Below are positions 22,420 to 32,694 of a stretch of DNA of 64,000 nucleotides, one piece after another; positions within the stretch are counted from its first letter, which is position 1, and each line of letters starts with the position of its first letter. Below the pieces are notes generated by a model that had not been told where the DNA came from, did no database searches, and saw nothing but the letters and a program-made list of their open reading frames with translations. The position numbers and the translations under genes were made by a program. The stretch lies in contig JABAKD010000022.1 in NCBI GenBank assembly GCA_012845835.1, positions 10,930,718-10,994,717 on the forward strand, read 5' to 3'. Source of the stretch: Undaria pinnatifida. Its lineage: Eukaryota; Sar; Phaeophyceae; Laminariales; Alariaceae.

Positions 22420-22810
22420 GTAGCTCCGACTTGTATCCCCCCCCACCTCCTGACGCCCCCTCCTTCCGCACCACCCGCACCATTGCCTAGACTTAGCACC
22501 ACGCGTATACATCTATGCGACCTAAAGCTGTTGGAAACTCCTCTTTCGAATACTCCGCCCTCTCCTCACTGGTTGTACGACTACAGGATATACATGATAA
22601 TCTGATGCATTCCTTCCACAACCGTCAGATATGTCCCTTTAAAGGATTTATAGTTTCCGCGCACCAATTGAGTTGCCCCCCCCCCCCCCCCCCCGCTCTC
22701 TCTTGTTCAAACGTCCACCTAAAATCAAAATCTGCCAGAGTAATAAACAATACCAGGTAGTTGATATCACCTCATTAACTTTCTAGCCGTCCATGCCGTA
22801 GCTCCATTCA
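22420..22810. repeat. dispersed repeat, copy 2
   Basis: Carries ATGCGACCTAAAGCTGTTGG, GATATACATGATAA, a poly-C run at 22676-22694 and the CATGCCGTAGCTCC end. It is collinear with 30430-30640. Confidence 0.7.
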
Positions 22811-22829
22811 TAGATCCTACTTGTAACTG

Positions 22830-23375
<546 letters not shown>

Positions 23376-23586
23376 TTTTGCCCTCCGACAATATAGCATA
23401 GATGCCTTTCCGATGTAAATCGAATATCCTTCCATAAAGCAGCAACAGTACCTAATACGAAGTTGAATGATCGCACCATAATGCAATGGTATCTTCAGCC
23501 AACCATTTGCCCATTTCCTTTCCCCACATCTTCTCCTTTTATCTACTATTTCCTTTCCCTATATATGCTTTAGCTGAGAGCCTACC

Positions 23587-24147
23587 TTAATCCTCATCAT
23601 TATTGCCATCCCAGGCAAGCGGCCGTAGTCCTCCCGATTCTTCCTCCTTTCCCCTCGCGGCCTGGCGATCCCTCAGAGATAGCCTATATCGATGAACTTT
23701 GCGCAAAACCGCGACCTGAGTGGTCACAGAGATGATTTGGAATAGTCGCTCCTTGCTCACGCCTTTCCGCGCTAGGGACGATGCGCCCGTCCCTCCAACG
23801 ATACTTGCCGCCACCTGATCTATCAGGTCGCTGCCTTCTTTACCGAGGCGCCCAAAGCTTTCCACCGCGAGGGTGGCGAGTTTGTAGCTGCGTTCGTTGA
23901 AGGACACCTGTTCCGGACGAGCGTAGTGGTTGCGCTTGCGCGCCTCGGAAGTGGAAGCCGCTGATCCGTTTCGATCCGCGCTTCCTGCCCGCATGTGGAC
24001 CCCTGCTTGTGGGTCCGCATACGTCACGTCGAGGAGTATCGACTTGTCGCGATACTCCGATGCGGTAGCATCTATTAGTCCACCTGCCTCAATCACGATG
24101 CCCATTCGCGAATCCCTGTCTGCGTGGAACGGAGCTCCGCTTTCCAC
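23587..24147 (-). pseudogene. restriction-like endonuclease region of LINE
   Basis: 186-codon open frame to a TAA-type end. It holds IVIEAGGLIDATAS...ILLDVTYADP, the place where R2-class elements have RPD...D.T.V of a PD-(D/E)XK nuclease. The LLDVTY strand supplies the conserved Asp, but RPD is degenerate (RMG). The long helical C-terminus ends in an acidic tail. Confidence 0.7.
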
Positions 24148-25082
24148 CTGATGGACATGCTCTTAAGAGTGCGGGAGAGCGCGTGCACAAGGGGTTGGTG
24201 CTGGTTCACTTGCGCGCCCGATCGGTGACACAATCGTGCATGCCGCGTATTAACCTCCGCTTCACCGCAGCATGGGCACCTCGCCGCCAGGAATTCCTCT
24301 ATCCCCAGAAATATCTTCCCCGCAGTCACGAACTCTGATGCAGGGATGGTTCTAGCTGAGTTTACAGGCCTCGCCCTTAGGAAGGCAGCCCCTGATCCCG
24401 ATTGACTCCGTTGCCGGGCCTTGGCCAAGTCTCGTGTCTCCTTCTCGCCTTGAGATTCGATTGTGTCTCGCTGGGGTCTCGTCTCGGGGAGCTGGTCCAG
24501 CGAAGAGACGTACCTCTCACAATGTATTCGGTGTACCAGTTTACCTAGTCCATGCTGCGCTTTGCTGCAGTTGATAGTTTCGGCGTCGTGTGCAGGCAAC
24601 ACGTCTGCAATCGATTGTCCTGAGGCACCTTGCTCTCCTGCTCTAAAGGCTCTGTCCCGCCAGCTTTCCGGCACGATGTTCGCCATGACCTCCTCTGAAA
24701 CCCCATGCACATCGCGCAGATCCCTGACGCTGTTCCAGATGCGCCGCACGAGGTCAGAATCGGGCAGCTCCCTCCGGACTTTGTTCCCTATTGCGCCGGA
24801 CAGATCAGCAAGAACCTCTGGCACCGTCGCCACGAAGCTCCCAACGGATGCTGACATCCTCCGGGCTTCAATCGACGCCAGCCCAAACCCTCCGGCCCCC
24901 GTGGACAGGCTCGCCTGTGCCTGTTGATGGGGTTGCAGGGTCAACATGTTTGTCGGGCACTCGTCCGCGAAGAACGACAATTCTTCTGCTGCCCCCGGGA
25001 GACCGAGCAATTTCTCCAGCATCCACAAGGCGTTGCCATCTGCTTTTTTGCATGCAACCAGCGATAGTTCTGGATCCATCAC
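24093..25082 (-). pseudogene. LINE RT C-terminal region with CCHC finger
   Basis: 329 codons. Residues 269-285 hold CPCCGEAEVNTRHARLC, a CCHC-type finger that precedes the endonuclease in R2-class proteins. The upstream part is the helical RT thumb/linker, with ECPTNMLTLQP and a V..LPAHDAETINC segment. It overlaps the endonuclease frame by 55 bases in another frame, a frameshift relative to an intact single ORF. Confidence 0.72.
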
Positions 25083-25214
25083 ACGTTCAATGTACGAGGT
25101 CCGTTAAACCATAGAGCCGGTGATAATCAGGTTGGCTGATTGCTTGTCCGGCATGCGCGACAACATCCGCGCGAGTTGCTCCGCTCCCCCGTTTCGGACT
25201 ATCTCCATTGCGCT

Positions 25215-25912
25215 CTACCTCGCGTACTCATCTGTGCCGACGGGCACCCCCACCGCCTTAACCCCACCACGTTCGGCGATGCTGATGCCAATGCCTTCAA
25301 GAAGGGCGATTTGTTCCGGCGTAGGTACGTGCCACTTTGGGGTCAGGGCAACCGTTTTGCTCGAGTTGATCGCAATTCCGATGTTGGGCAGCTCACGCTG
25401 GAGAAAGGGTACCACAGTATCGGGTGTGATTTCCATCATTCCGATGCTAATATCATCTAGGTAGGCGAATGCCTCTACACCTCTTGGCTCGAACTCCGCC
25501 CGTGTCCGCTTCAGCACCGGCAGGAGCGGCATGCAGAACAACGCCGGCCCCATGGCATCCCCTTGTTGCACCCCGCTCAGCAGTCGATCTTCGGCCTTTC
25601 TCTGGATTCCATCTGAAAGAACACGGTCGCAGACATCTCGCCGTAACATTTGCCACGAACGGTGTAAGCGCCGGCACGCAAGTGGCTGCCTCCGCTAGCA
25701 TAGCAGTCCGCTTCACTGTGTTGAATGCGTTCGAGCAATCGGTGAGGATCAGCCACTTTTTTGTCTTTTGATCTTGCGTGTAGCGCTACCTGTTCCACCC
25801 CCCCTCGTACTCCGACTCCAAACTGTCTCGCTTCGCGGTTGGCCTCCTCCAGCCGTGGTCGCCACTGCCGCATGGTTTCGGCCGCGATAAGCCGCCTCCA
25901 CGTCATCCCCAC
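25215..25912 (-). pseudogene. LINE reverse transcriptase core, frameshifted
   Basis: YLDD (catalytic motif C) is at 25463-25452, preceded by GVQQGDAMGPALF (motif B). Motif A (LTDCSNAFN) sits in another frame near 25740. QFGVGVRGG is in a third frame near 25800. At least two frameshifts separate them. Confidence 0.8.
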
Positions 25913-26779
25913 TCACACGGGGCGGCATTTTTCACCCAGTGCAGTGAGGTTGGATTGCAAGAAGAGCTGCCAGAATTCAGCCGGGAAGGCGTTTGGATCA
26001 TTGATAATTCTTCTCCAGAAGGCTTCAGTGCCAGCTCCGAATTTTTCGCGGCCAAAACCAGTCCTGATCATTGACTGCAAGTGCGAGAAGCGCAGACCGT
26101 TGCTTGCCGCGCCTGATAAAGCGCTGCGATAATTGATTGCCTCGATGGCCACCTGTGGGTCAAATTCTTCCTCCGGGCGCCAGTTGGGAACACTACCTTC
26201 CTCCTGGTCGGAGGAACTTGCTGCCACCGCTGCCGCTGCAGCTTCGGAGACGCAGGCCTGGTTCTCCTCCGGGAACTTTGCTTTTACGCGCCTCCACGTT
26301 TTCTCATTCCCCGGCGCGCGCGGTTCCGCGAGGAGCCTGCGTGCTGCCACAGTCACCCCCCCTCGATGGCGGCATGCTGATACTGTCCTCTTGAACATAT
26401 CAGCGTCCGTCTCTTCGCGGACTTGGCCGATTTGCCTCGTCGATGTTCGACGGGTATACTCCATTAACCACGGGAGCAAGAGGGTGAGGTCACCGCGTTC
26501 GGCAGACGCAAACCTCTCACGCCGTTTCATTCGGCCATCCTGCGAGTGCAGTAGAGCTGGGAGAATGTACCACAACTTCATTGACCTTAGGAGTGATTGC
26601 GGCGTTTCCGATTGTGTGGATTGGCGATGCTCTCCCAAGGCGTGATTGAGGAGGCCAAGCACATGGGTGATAAGCTTGGCGTGGGCAGTAGCCAGCCTCG
26701 GCTGCACTTTGACAACAGTGATGAAGCGTTGTTGGAGGTCCTCAAGGGGGACATCATCGAGCGGTCCCGCAATTCCCAA
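25913..26779 (-). pseudogene. LINE ORF region before RT palm
   Basis: 288 codons with WYILPALLHS, NWRPEEEFDP, ALSGAASNGLRFSHLQSMIR and an FPAEFWQLFL segment, the typical run-in to the RT palm of this LINE class. It ends in LGEKCRPV at a stop where the RT should continue. Confidence 0.72.
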
Positions 26780-26834
26780 TGTGTTTTGGTCCCAGGGATA
26801 GCAGAGGCCATCCCGGCGCTCTTCCTCGCCATCA

Positions 26835-27126
26835 TCAGGTTCTCCGCCCCAGTCCCGCTGCCGTCACGAGTAGTTCAGGGTCGGCCTGAACTGCCGCTTC
26901 TATTGCTTCCCGTCTTCCATGGCGGACTGTGCATCTCCTCGCTCCGCAGAGAAACGACGCCTGCACTCCGCTTCGTCTGACCGCATTTACCACGCACCGC
27001 GCATGCATTGCATGTTGACGTCTACATGGCAACCCGACCACTCGGTGTCCTCGAGCGATCGTTGCCCTACAGCTCCCACAGCTCGTACCGCTGTGGTCGC
27101 CTGCAATGAAAGCGCGAAGTTGCTTT
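26835..27126 (-). pseudogene. RING-like zinc motif at the LINE N-terminus
   Basis: Between 27080 and 26931 the minus strand reads C-x2-C-x14-C-x3-H-x2-H-x2-C-x15-C-x4-C. The first six ligands fit RING-H2 spacing and the last pair is wider than the usual x2. It precedes the RT in the same element, so it is most likely part of the LINE protein and not a host gene. Confidence 0.55.
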
Positions 27127-27129
27127 ATG

Positions 27130-28600
27130 CTCCCTGTTGCTGACCCTCTCCCCTCTCCGTCCCCGCCTTCCCTCTCTTCACCGCCAACCCTTCCTTCGGC
27201 AGGAACCGAGGGAACCTCGTCGCGTCCATGTCGAGGGATTCGCCCTCGGTTCGTGGTGGCTCCTCTCCCAGTTCTTGTCGCTCGTGTTCCCCTGCCGGAT
27301 CCGCGCGGTCGACCTCGTCTGCCTCTTGTGCTTCTCCCACCCTATGCTGCACCAGTCGACATAGACGCAGTCGCTCTCGATGTTGCTGGGGTGACGCTGG
27401 GCTGTGTTGGGGGCGCGCGCGAGTGTCCCGGCGCCGTCGCCTCCCTGTTTTCGGCAGTTCGGGAGTTTTCCGTGGCAATAGATACAGCACCTCCTGGCTC
27501 CGTCTGCTCCCTCCCCCTAGGGTCACCTTCTGACGCTAGAGTTGCACCTTCCGGTGGTGCCACGCCCGCTGCTGAAGGGTCGCTCTCCCGTGCCGGGCCC
27601 GTTCCTTCCGCCGTGCCCCTCACCGCCGCTGGGGTGGCGCTGGGCTGACTCAGGGGGGGGGGCAAGGGTCCCGCCACCGTGACATCCCCTTGTTCGGCCA
27701 TGAGGGTGTTCTCCACGGCTACATAAGCGGCGCCTCCTGGCTCCGCCTACCCCCTTACCCTCGAGTCACCTTCAGACGCCGGGGCTGCTCCTTCCCGTTG
27801 TATTATTCCCGCTGCTAATGAGTCACTCTCCAGCCCCGGGTCTGTTCGTTCCGGTGTTACCCCCGCTGCCGTCGAGGAGAGAGGCAGCTCGTTCCCTGCC
27901 TCAAACCCGTTTTGGGACCCGAGGGTCCACGCTGCCGTCGGGAACGGAGTAAGCGCCTCCCCCTCTGCTAACGCATTTCGGACCCCGAGGGCCCACCTTG
28001 TTAGGCGGCCCTCCCACGTCGAGTCGAGGCCCGCCAAGAACTCTTGGACATGATGTAGGATGTAAATCCTTCGATGCGGGAGTCGGAGTGCAGTATCCTG
28101 CGGGCGGATGCCGTACGCGGCGAAGATCTCACGGTTGTGACCGGCTGCCGCTCTCCATTCTCTCGGTCGGGGGAAGTCAAGTTAGGCGCCTTGGGGCAGG
28201 CCAAGAGCATCGCCGGACAGGGAGTACAACAGGAACGAGGAGGTTGGGCTACTCCTATGGGTCCTCACCATCTTCTCAAAAGTATCGTGGGAACCAGTCG
28301 TGACGTAACTACCTGGGTCCAACCGGGGGCCGTCCTCCTCCAAGAGTTTGGCGAACTGCAGGGCTCCCACTACTGCCGGCCACCTTCCCCCCGGGCGTGG
28401 CCTTGAAAGGTCCTCAGCCAGCTCAGCCGGATGAAGAGGCCGATTTCTTGCCGGCCATTCCGAGCGACACGCGACGCATGGTTGTGGGTCTGCATGCCCA
28501 CTCGCGAGGCGTTCCGCACGGTCTGGCATGCAGCGGGCATGTACTTGCTCTCCGTGGGGACACGGAATAAGTGCCCATAAAGAGCCCACAGCCGAATCCC
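27130..28600 (-). pseudogene. N-terminal Ala/Pro/Gly-rich region of the LINE, repetitive
   Basis: Minus-strand frames at 27342-27716, 27747-28037 and 28182-28589 hold repeated APPEGATLASEGDPRGR-like blocks and an HARCMPDRAERLASGHADP segment with CVACRSEW. No known fold is visible. Degenerate internal repeats and frameshifts suggest a decaying ORF upstream of the RING-like part. Confidence 0.5.
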
Positions 28601-29061
28601 CAGTAGGCTCCTCTAGTGCCCGCCCGCAGTAGGTTCAGGGAGATGCACCCCTGCTTCCCGCGGCATGACGCCTCTCTGCTGCACTCCTAGCAGCGCCTCC
28701 TTGTTCAGTTGGTCCCGTGTGTAAAGTGTCGTTCTCCAGCGTCCGGTCCGTTCTCTCCGGTGTCGCTGCCATCGCTGTTGAGAAGGAAGGAAGCGCATCA
28801 CTCGCTTCCAACGCGCTTCGGACCCCGAGGGTCCACCTCGTTAGCCGCTCTTCGCATTCGGCGTCGAGGCCTACTAGATACTGTTGGACGTCAGGTGCGA
28901 TGTAGATTCTTTTTGATTTTGGATTCGGAGTAAGATATCCTGCTGTTGGATGGCGTACGCAGCGAACAGCGTACGGTCACCGTTTCCCATTCCATCGGTC
29001 GGGGAAAATTGAGGTATGTCCCTTGAGGTAGGTCCAGCGCATCGCAAAATAGGGAGCATAG

Positions 29062-29330
29062 CGTTAAGATATGGCCTCGAAAGGCCTGTGATTATCCGAA
29101 TTTGAGATCATTTGGACGGGTTTCGTATGATAAGGTTGGCGTTTTATATTCGGGAAAGTTAGGAAATAGATTGGAGGCACGTGCCTCCGATCTCAGAAGC
29201 TATCCGGGGCTCTGGTGGAATCGAACAAAGCAACGTCTATATGAAGGAAAATAAAGTGAGTACTCTCTGAGTACCTGCTCAATTGACAGACCTGAAGGGG
29301 GCACTCTGTGTCCCCACCTATAACCTTACA
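29062..29330 (+). repeat. 5' LTR of TRIM element 2
   Basis: 269 bp. Begins CGTTAAG (first T mutated) and ends CCTTACA. Confidence 0.82.
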
Positions 29331-29835
29331 AATGGCGTCGTCGCTCTTTTCCGTTATGACTCTTGGAGCCCTCGTCTATGGAGGGGAACACAGGCGCTAA
29401 CACAAGGGAAAAGTCATGCGAAAAACCTCTCGCACGCCAACGGCAATCGACAGCTCGACGGCGGTACGGCACCGCCCGGTCTCATTGTCGCGAATAGCTT
29501 CGCGAACGGCAGAAAGTGCCTTGCCGAAAGCACTGCCTTGGGTGGGCTCGTGCCCCGCGCTGAACATGCTGCCTTGGGTGGGCTCCCTGTCACCTCTACC
29601 GCATTTCACGATTTGCGGCAGTTTTTTTATGGGTGACTTTTGCCTTGTTGTAGGCTCTGCGTTTCTTTCAACTGCATTTCTTCGCGTGTTCCTGGCTCCA
29701 TAGCCAAACGGTTAGAGGTGTGGGAGTGGGTTTTGAGGAGCCGCATCATCGACTCATGGTCTAGTTCGTAGAACTGGAGTTTCCCCGAATCTCCCATATT
29801 TCTGCATATATATGCAACTCATCAGGGTGGGCTAG

Positions 29836-30104
29836 TGTTAAGATACGGCCTCGAAAGGCCTGTAATTATCCGAATTTGAGATCATTTGGATGTATTTCGT
29901 ATAATAAGGTTGGCGTTTTATATTCGGGAAAGTAAGAAAATAGATCGAAGGCACTTGCCTCCGATCTCAGAAGCTATCCGAGGCTCTGGTGGAATCGAAT
30001 AAAGCAACGTCTATACGAAGGAAAATAAAGTGAGTACTCTCCGAGGACCTGCTCAATTGGCAGACCTGCAGGGGGTACTCTGTGTCCCCACCTATAACCT
30101 TACA
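29836..30104 (+). repeat. 3' LTR of TRIM element 2
   Basis: 269 bp, TGTTAAG to CCTTACA. Confidence 0.85.
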
Positions 30105-30429
30105 ATAGCAAGAACGAGGAGGTTGAGCTCCTTCCGTGTGCATGTAACATGAGCTCAAACGTACCGTAAATGCCAGTCGTCGCGTAGCTGGCTGACTCCA
30201 GTCCGGGGATGTGCCGCTGAACGCGGGTGGTGAACTGCCGCGCACCTCTCACCGCCCCCTACCTTCCCTCATGTCCGTCCATGGATATCCCTCTAGCCAG
30301 CTCCGCCGGGTGGGGAGGTCGGCTTCCTTCCGGCCACGCCGAGCGACACACGACGCAGGGCCTAGGATCTGCATGTTCTCTCGCAAGGTTTTCCGCGCGG
30401 TCCAACATGCAGCGGGTGTGCACAAAGTC

Positions 30430-30830
30430 TCTATCTATGCGACCTAAAGCTGTTGGAAATCCCCCTCCCCTCCCCTTTTCGGACACTCCGCCCTCTCTTC
30501 ACTGGTTTACAACTTTCAGGATATACATGATAAATTGATGCATTCCTTTCACAACCGCCAGATTTGTCCCCTTGAAGGATTTATGGTTTCCATGCACAGA
30601 TTGAGTTGCCCCGCCCGTTCCCCCTCCCGATCCCCCTTGTTCAAACCCAGGCCCCCACGCCCTTAAAAACTCCGCCCTCCCCTCACAGGTTATACGGCTT
30701 ACAGTATATACTTGATAAACTGATGCATTTCTTTCCATGCAGCTGTCAGATTTTGTCCCCCGCAAAAACGGGTTTTATAGTTTCCGCACGCAGACTGATT
30801 AACATCACCCTGTTGACTCTGGTACAAGCT
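30430..30830. repeat. dispersed repeat, copies 3 and 4
   Basis: Two successive units with GATATACATGATAA or TATATACTTGATAA, CTGATGCATT(T/C)C, GATTT(A/T)T(A/G)GTTTCC and TTGAGTTGCC-like text, collinear with 22420-22700. Confidence 0.65.
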
Positions 30831-30965
30831 AGACTGTAGTTCCAAGGGGAGTCGCCGACCTATATCCTTCATGAGGACACACACCCCGTAATACACGCGA
30901 TCGGAGTATCACACAGCTTGCAAAGATGAGTTTCGACAAAATCTTCGATCTCACAGCTGGAGTGT
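30831..30965 (-). repeat. dispersed repeat with CAGCTTGCAAAGATGAG motif
   Basis: Together with 30700-30830 it matches 54105-54360 in inverse orientation over about 250 bp. Shorter relatives are at about 35985-36110 and 50639-50764. Confidence 0.7.
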
Positions 30966-32040
30966 ATTCATATTTTTGAAATATAAAAAAAATATTGTTG
31001 CTCCTTTGCCGTGCACCATGTGCCCTATGAGCCATACTCGTAACTAGATGGACGCTCCCAGGAGAAAGGTAGGTGCACTTATCCCATACCCCCTCTGAAT
31101 CGTGCCCCGCGTACTGTGCGCCATGCGGCCGGCCCCTCTCCTGCCCACCGATGGCAGCACGGTTCACAAGCAGTCGTCATTCGGTGAACGATTAGCGCGC
31201 TTTTCTGTGACGCCACAGCGAGCGGTAGGAATAGCGAAGGCCGGCTTTATGTTCTACTGCTGCTGCAGATAGATGACCGAATAGAAAAGAGGGCGAAAAA
31301 AAACGTTATCAAAGTAAACAAAAAAGCACAAGTTGAACGTTGTTTTCCAGAACAAACCGGGTTTCGGTCGGCGGTTCTCGTTTTCGTCCTTTCGCTTTTG
31401 GTTCATAGCGGTGTTTGCTCCAGACAAGATGTACTGTTCAGATGGACGGACGGACGGATCCGTGAAGATTTTCCGCCACAAATTGCCCCAGCAACCTCGC
31501 CGCTGTCATAATATATACTCCTAATATATACTCGAGTATATATATTGTCATCCGACAATGTGCAGCATGATGAGCTTCAAAGCCTATCATTCACAGAAAG
31601 AGGAAAACCAAGGGGATGCTCAGCAAGCATGTCGTATGTCATATGGTATGAGCTATTGATAGCTTCAACGTCGATTACTCATATTATTAATAGTCACTCC
31701 CAGAAATAAGAAAACCAAAGGAACAACCCGAAATCCGCTCGTATTTCAACCGTTTCTGCCAGCCACATCCGACAACGTGCAGCATAGTAAAAGCTTCACA
31801 ACGTACCATCGCTCATTAATGTCGCCAGCAAGAAGGCGTCTAGCACTCATGGGCATTCCTGGAAAGGAGAAAGGCTTCAACGCCTATCACTCAACAATAA
31901 ACATCCCCACAAAGGAGAAGACGTCAGGCACTCGTGAATTATGTAAGGCTTACTTTGGGCAAGCGATTGGTCGCCCTATTTACCAGTAGTAGTCAAAACG
32001 GACTCGTACCAGGTATACTTAGCGCCCACTATTAATAATA
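30966..32040. other. intergenic stretch, no gene recognised
   Basis: Short frames only. Two weakly related blocks (CGACAA(T/C)GTGCAGCAT..., near 31552 and 31770) suggest an old duplication. Nothing else is supported. Confidence 0.35.
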
Positions 32041-32050
32041 TCTTAGCAAA

Positions 32051-32140
32051 TGGCGTCGACCGCAGGACACGAACCTGCGCGTGAAATCACAACGGGTTTC
32101 GAATCCAGTTCCTTAATATTAACCATTCGGGCACGTCGAC
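32051..32140 (-). tRNA. tRNA-Ser(CGA)-like sequence, probably a pseudogene or SINE head
   Basis: On the minus strand GTCGACG...GGTCGAC forms a 6/7-bp acceptor stem, followed by discriminator G and an encoded CCA. GCAGG-TTCGTGT-CCTGC is a perfect T-arm stem. GTG-ATTT-CAC forms a type II variable arm, and the anticodon position reads CGA (32101-32099) in TTCGAA. Defects: a lengthened D-loop (extra ATATTAA), mismatches or one lost base in the anticodon stem, and T-loop A to T. Nuclear tRNA genes do not normally encode CCA, which hints at reverse transcription. Confidence 0.55.
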
Positions 32141-32210
32141 TTTAGTCTCTTAAAGTCACAATGGGCCTCGAATCCAGTTCTTTACCCATTCGGGCACGTC
32201 GGCTCGAACA
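32141..32210 (-). pseudogene. second, partial tRNA-Ser(CGA)-like copy
   Basis: Minus strand CCGACGTGCCCGAATGGGTA...GAACTGGATTCGAGG repeats the 5' two thirds of the neighbour. It breaks off in the variable arm and has no T-arm. Confidence 0.5.
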
Positions 32211-32556
32211 TATTAAAAACATAGAACACTCCCAGAAACGAGAAAATCCAAACGGAAACCAGGCAACCAGCATACAATGTCGTTTTGTTGTATCGACCGA
32301 AAAGAGGTGGCGCGTTGCCACAGTTATGATTAAAACCACAACAAAACCTCATCCATCTTGACCGTATGTCTATTGGATGTCCCCTAAATATTCACTACCA
32401 CCGTCATACCACTCGCCTAAGGCGTGCATCGCCTACTACTACTGCTGTACTGGTATGTACGAGCGCTACTAATTTATTTTCGCCATACACCGTACAAGGA
32501 TTCCACTCTACGTCCAACAACCATGGTCAACACGACGACGACGACGGATGGCGGGC

Positions 32557-32694
32557 TCATTTCTTGGCTTCCGTTCCGCCCATCAAGCTTTGGGCGTAGT
32601 CGGTGGCGGTTTCTGTCGCGGCCTTCTTGACAGCTTCTGCATCCCCCTCTCCCTTTGCGTAAGCCGTCGCAGCGGTCTTGAGCTTTTCCGTGTC
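32557..32694 (-). CDS. last exon of the small Ala/Lys-rich protein
   Basis: 46 codons including the stop. Helical, ending TDYAQSLMGGTEAKK. The pyrimidine tract and CAG acceptor directly upstream are strong. Confidence 0.65.
   Translation of the reverse strand, partial: DTEKLKTAATAYAKGEGDAEAVKKAATETATDYAQSLMGGTEAKK

Larger units (their letters stand above)
23380..27126 (-). mobile_element. LINE with RING-like N-terminus, RT and restriction-like endonuclease, decayed
   Basis: Read on the minus strand in order: RING-like motif (27080-26931), N-terminal region and start of RT (26779-25913), RT motifs with VGVRGG, a D...AF motif A near 25735 and YLDD at 25463-25452, the RT C-terminal part with CCHC finger (25082-24093), then a restriction-like endonuclease region (24147-23587). 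The single-ORF order RT - CCHC - PD-(D/E)XK is that of the R2/NeSL/CRE class of LINEs. Frameshifts between 25450 and 25920 break the RT, so this copy is dead. Confidence 0.8.
29062..30104 (+). mobile_element. TRIM-like non-autonomous LTR element 2 (1,043 bp)
   Basis: LTRs 29062-29330 and 29836-30104, both 269 bp, flank 505 bp with no gag or pol. The target duplication ATAG is at 29058-29061 and 30105-30108. The uninterrupted parallel sequence is visible near 28200-28235. About 17 differences between the LTRs mean it is older than element 1. A purine-rich AGGGTGGGCTAG directly precedes the right LTR and sets the orientation. No tRNA primer site that I can match follows the left LTR. Confidence 0.85.
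28600..30486 (-). repeat. second copy of the LINE 5' region, split by TRIM element 2
   Basis: With 29062-30104 removed, this stretch is collinear with about 27840-28560. Shared are the CTTCGGACCCCGAGGG blocks, the TCGGTCGGGGAAA...TT block, the GAACGAGGAGGTTG block, and the protein segment HTRCMLDRAENLAREHADP with CVVCRSAWP at 30259-30486. It is a tandem duplication of the LINE's 5' part or a second 5' fragment. Confidence 0.68.
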
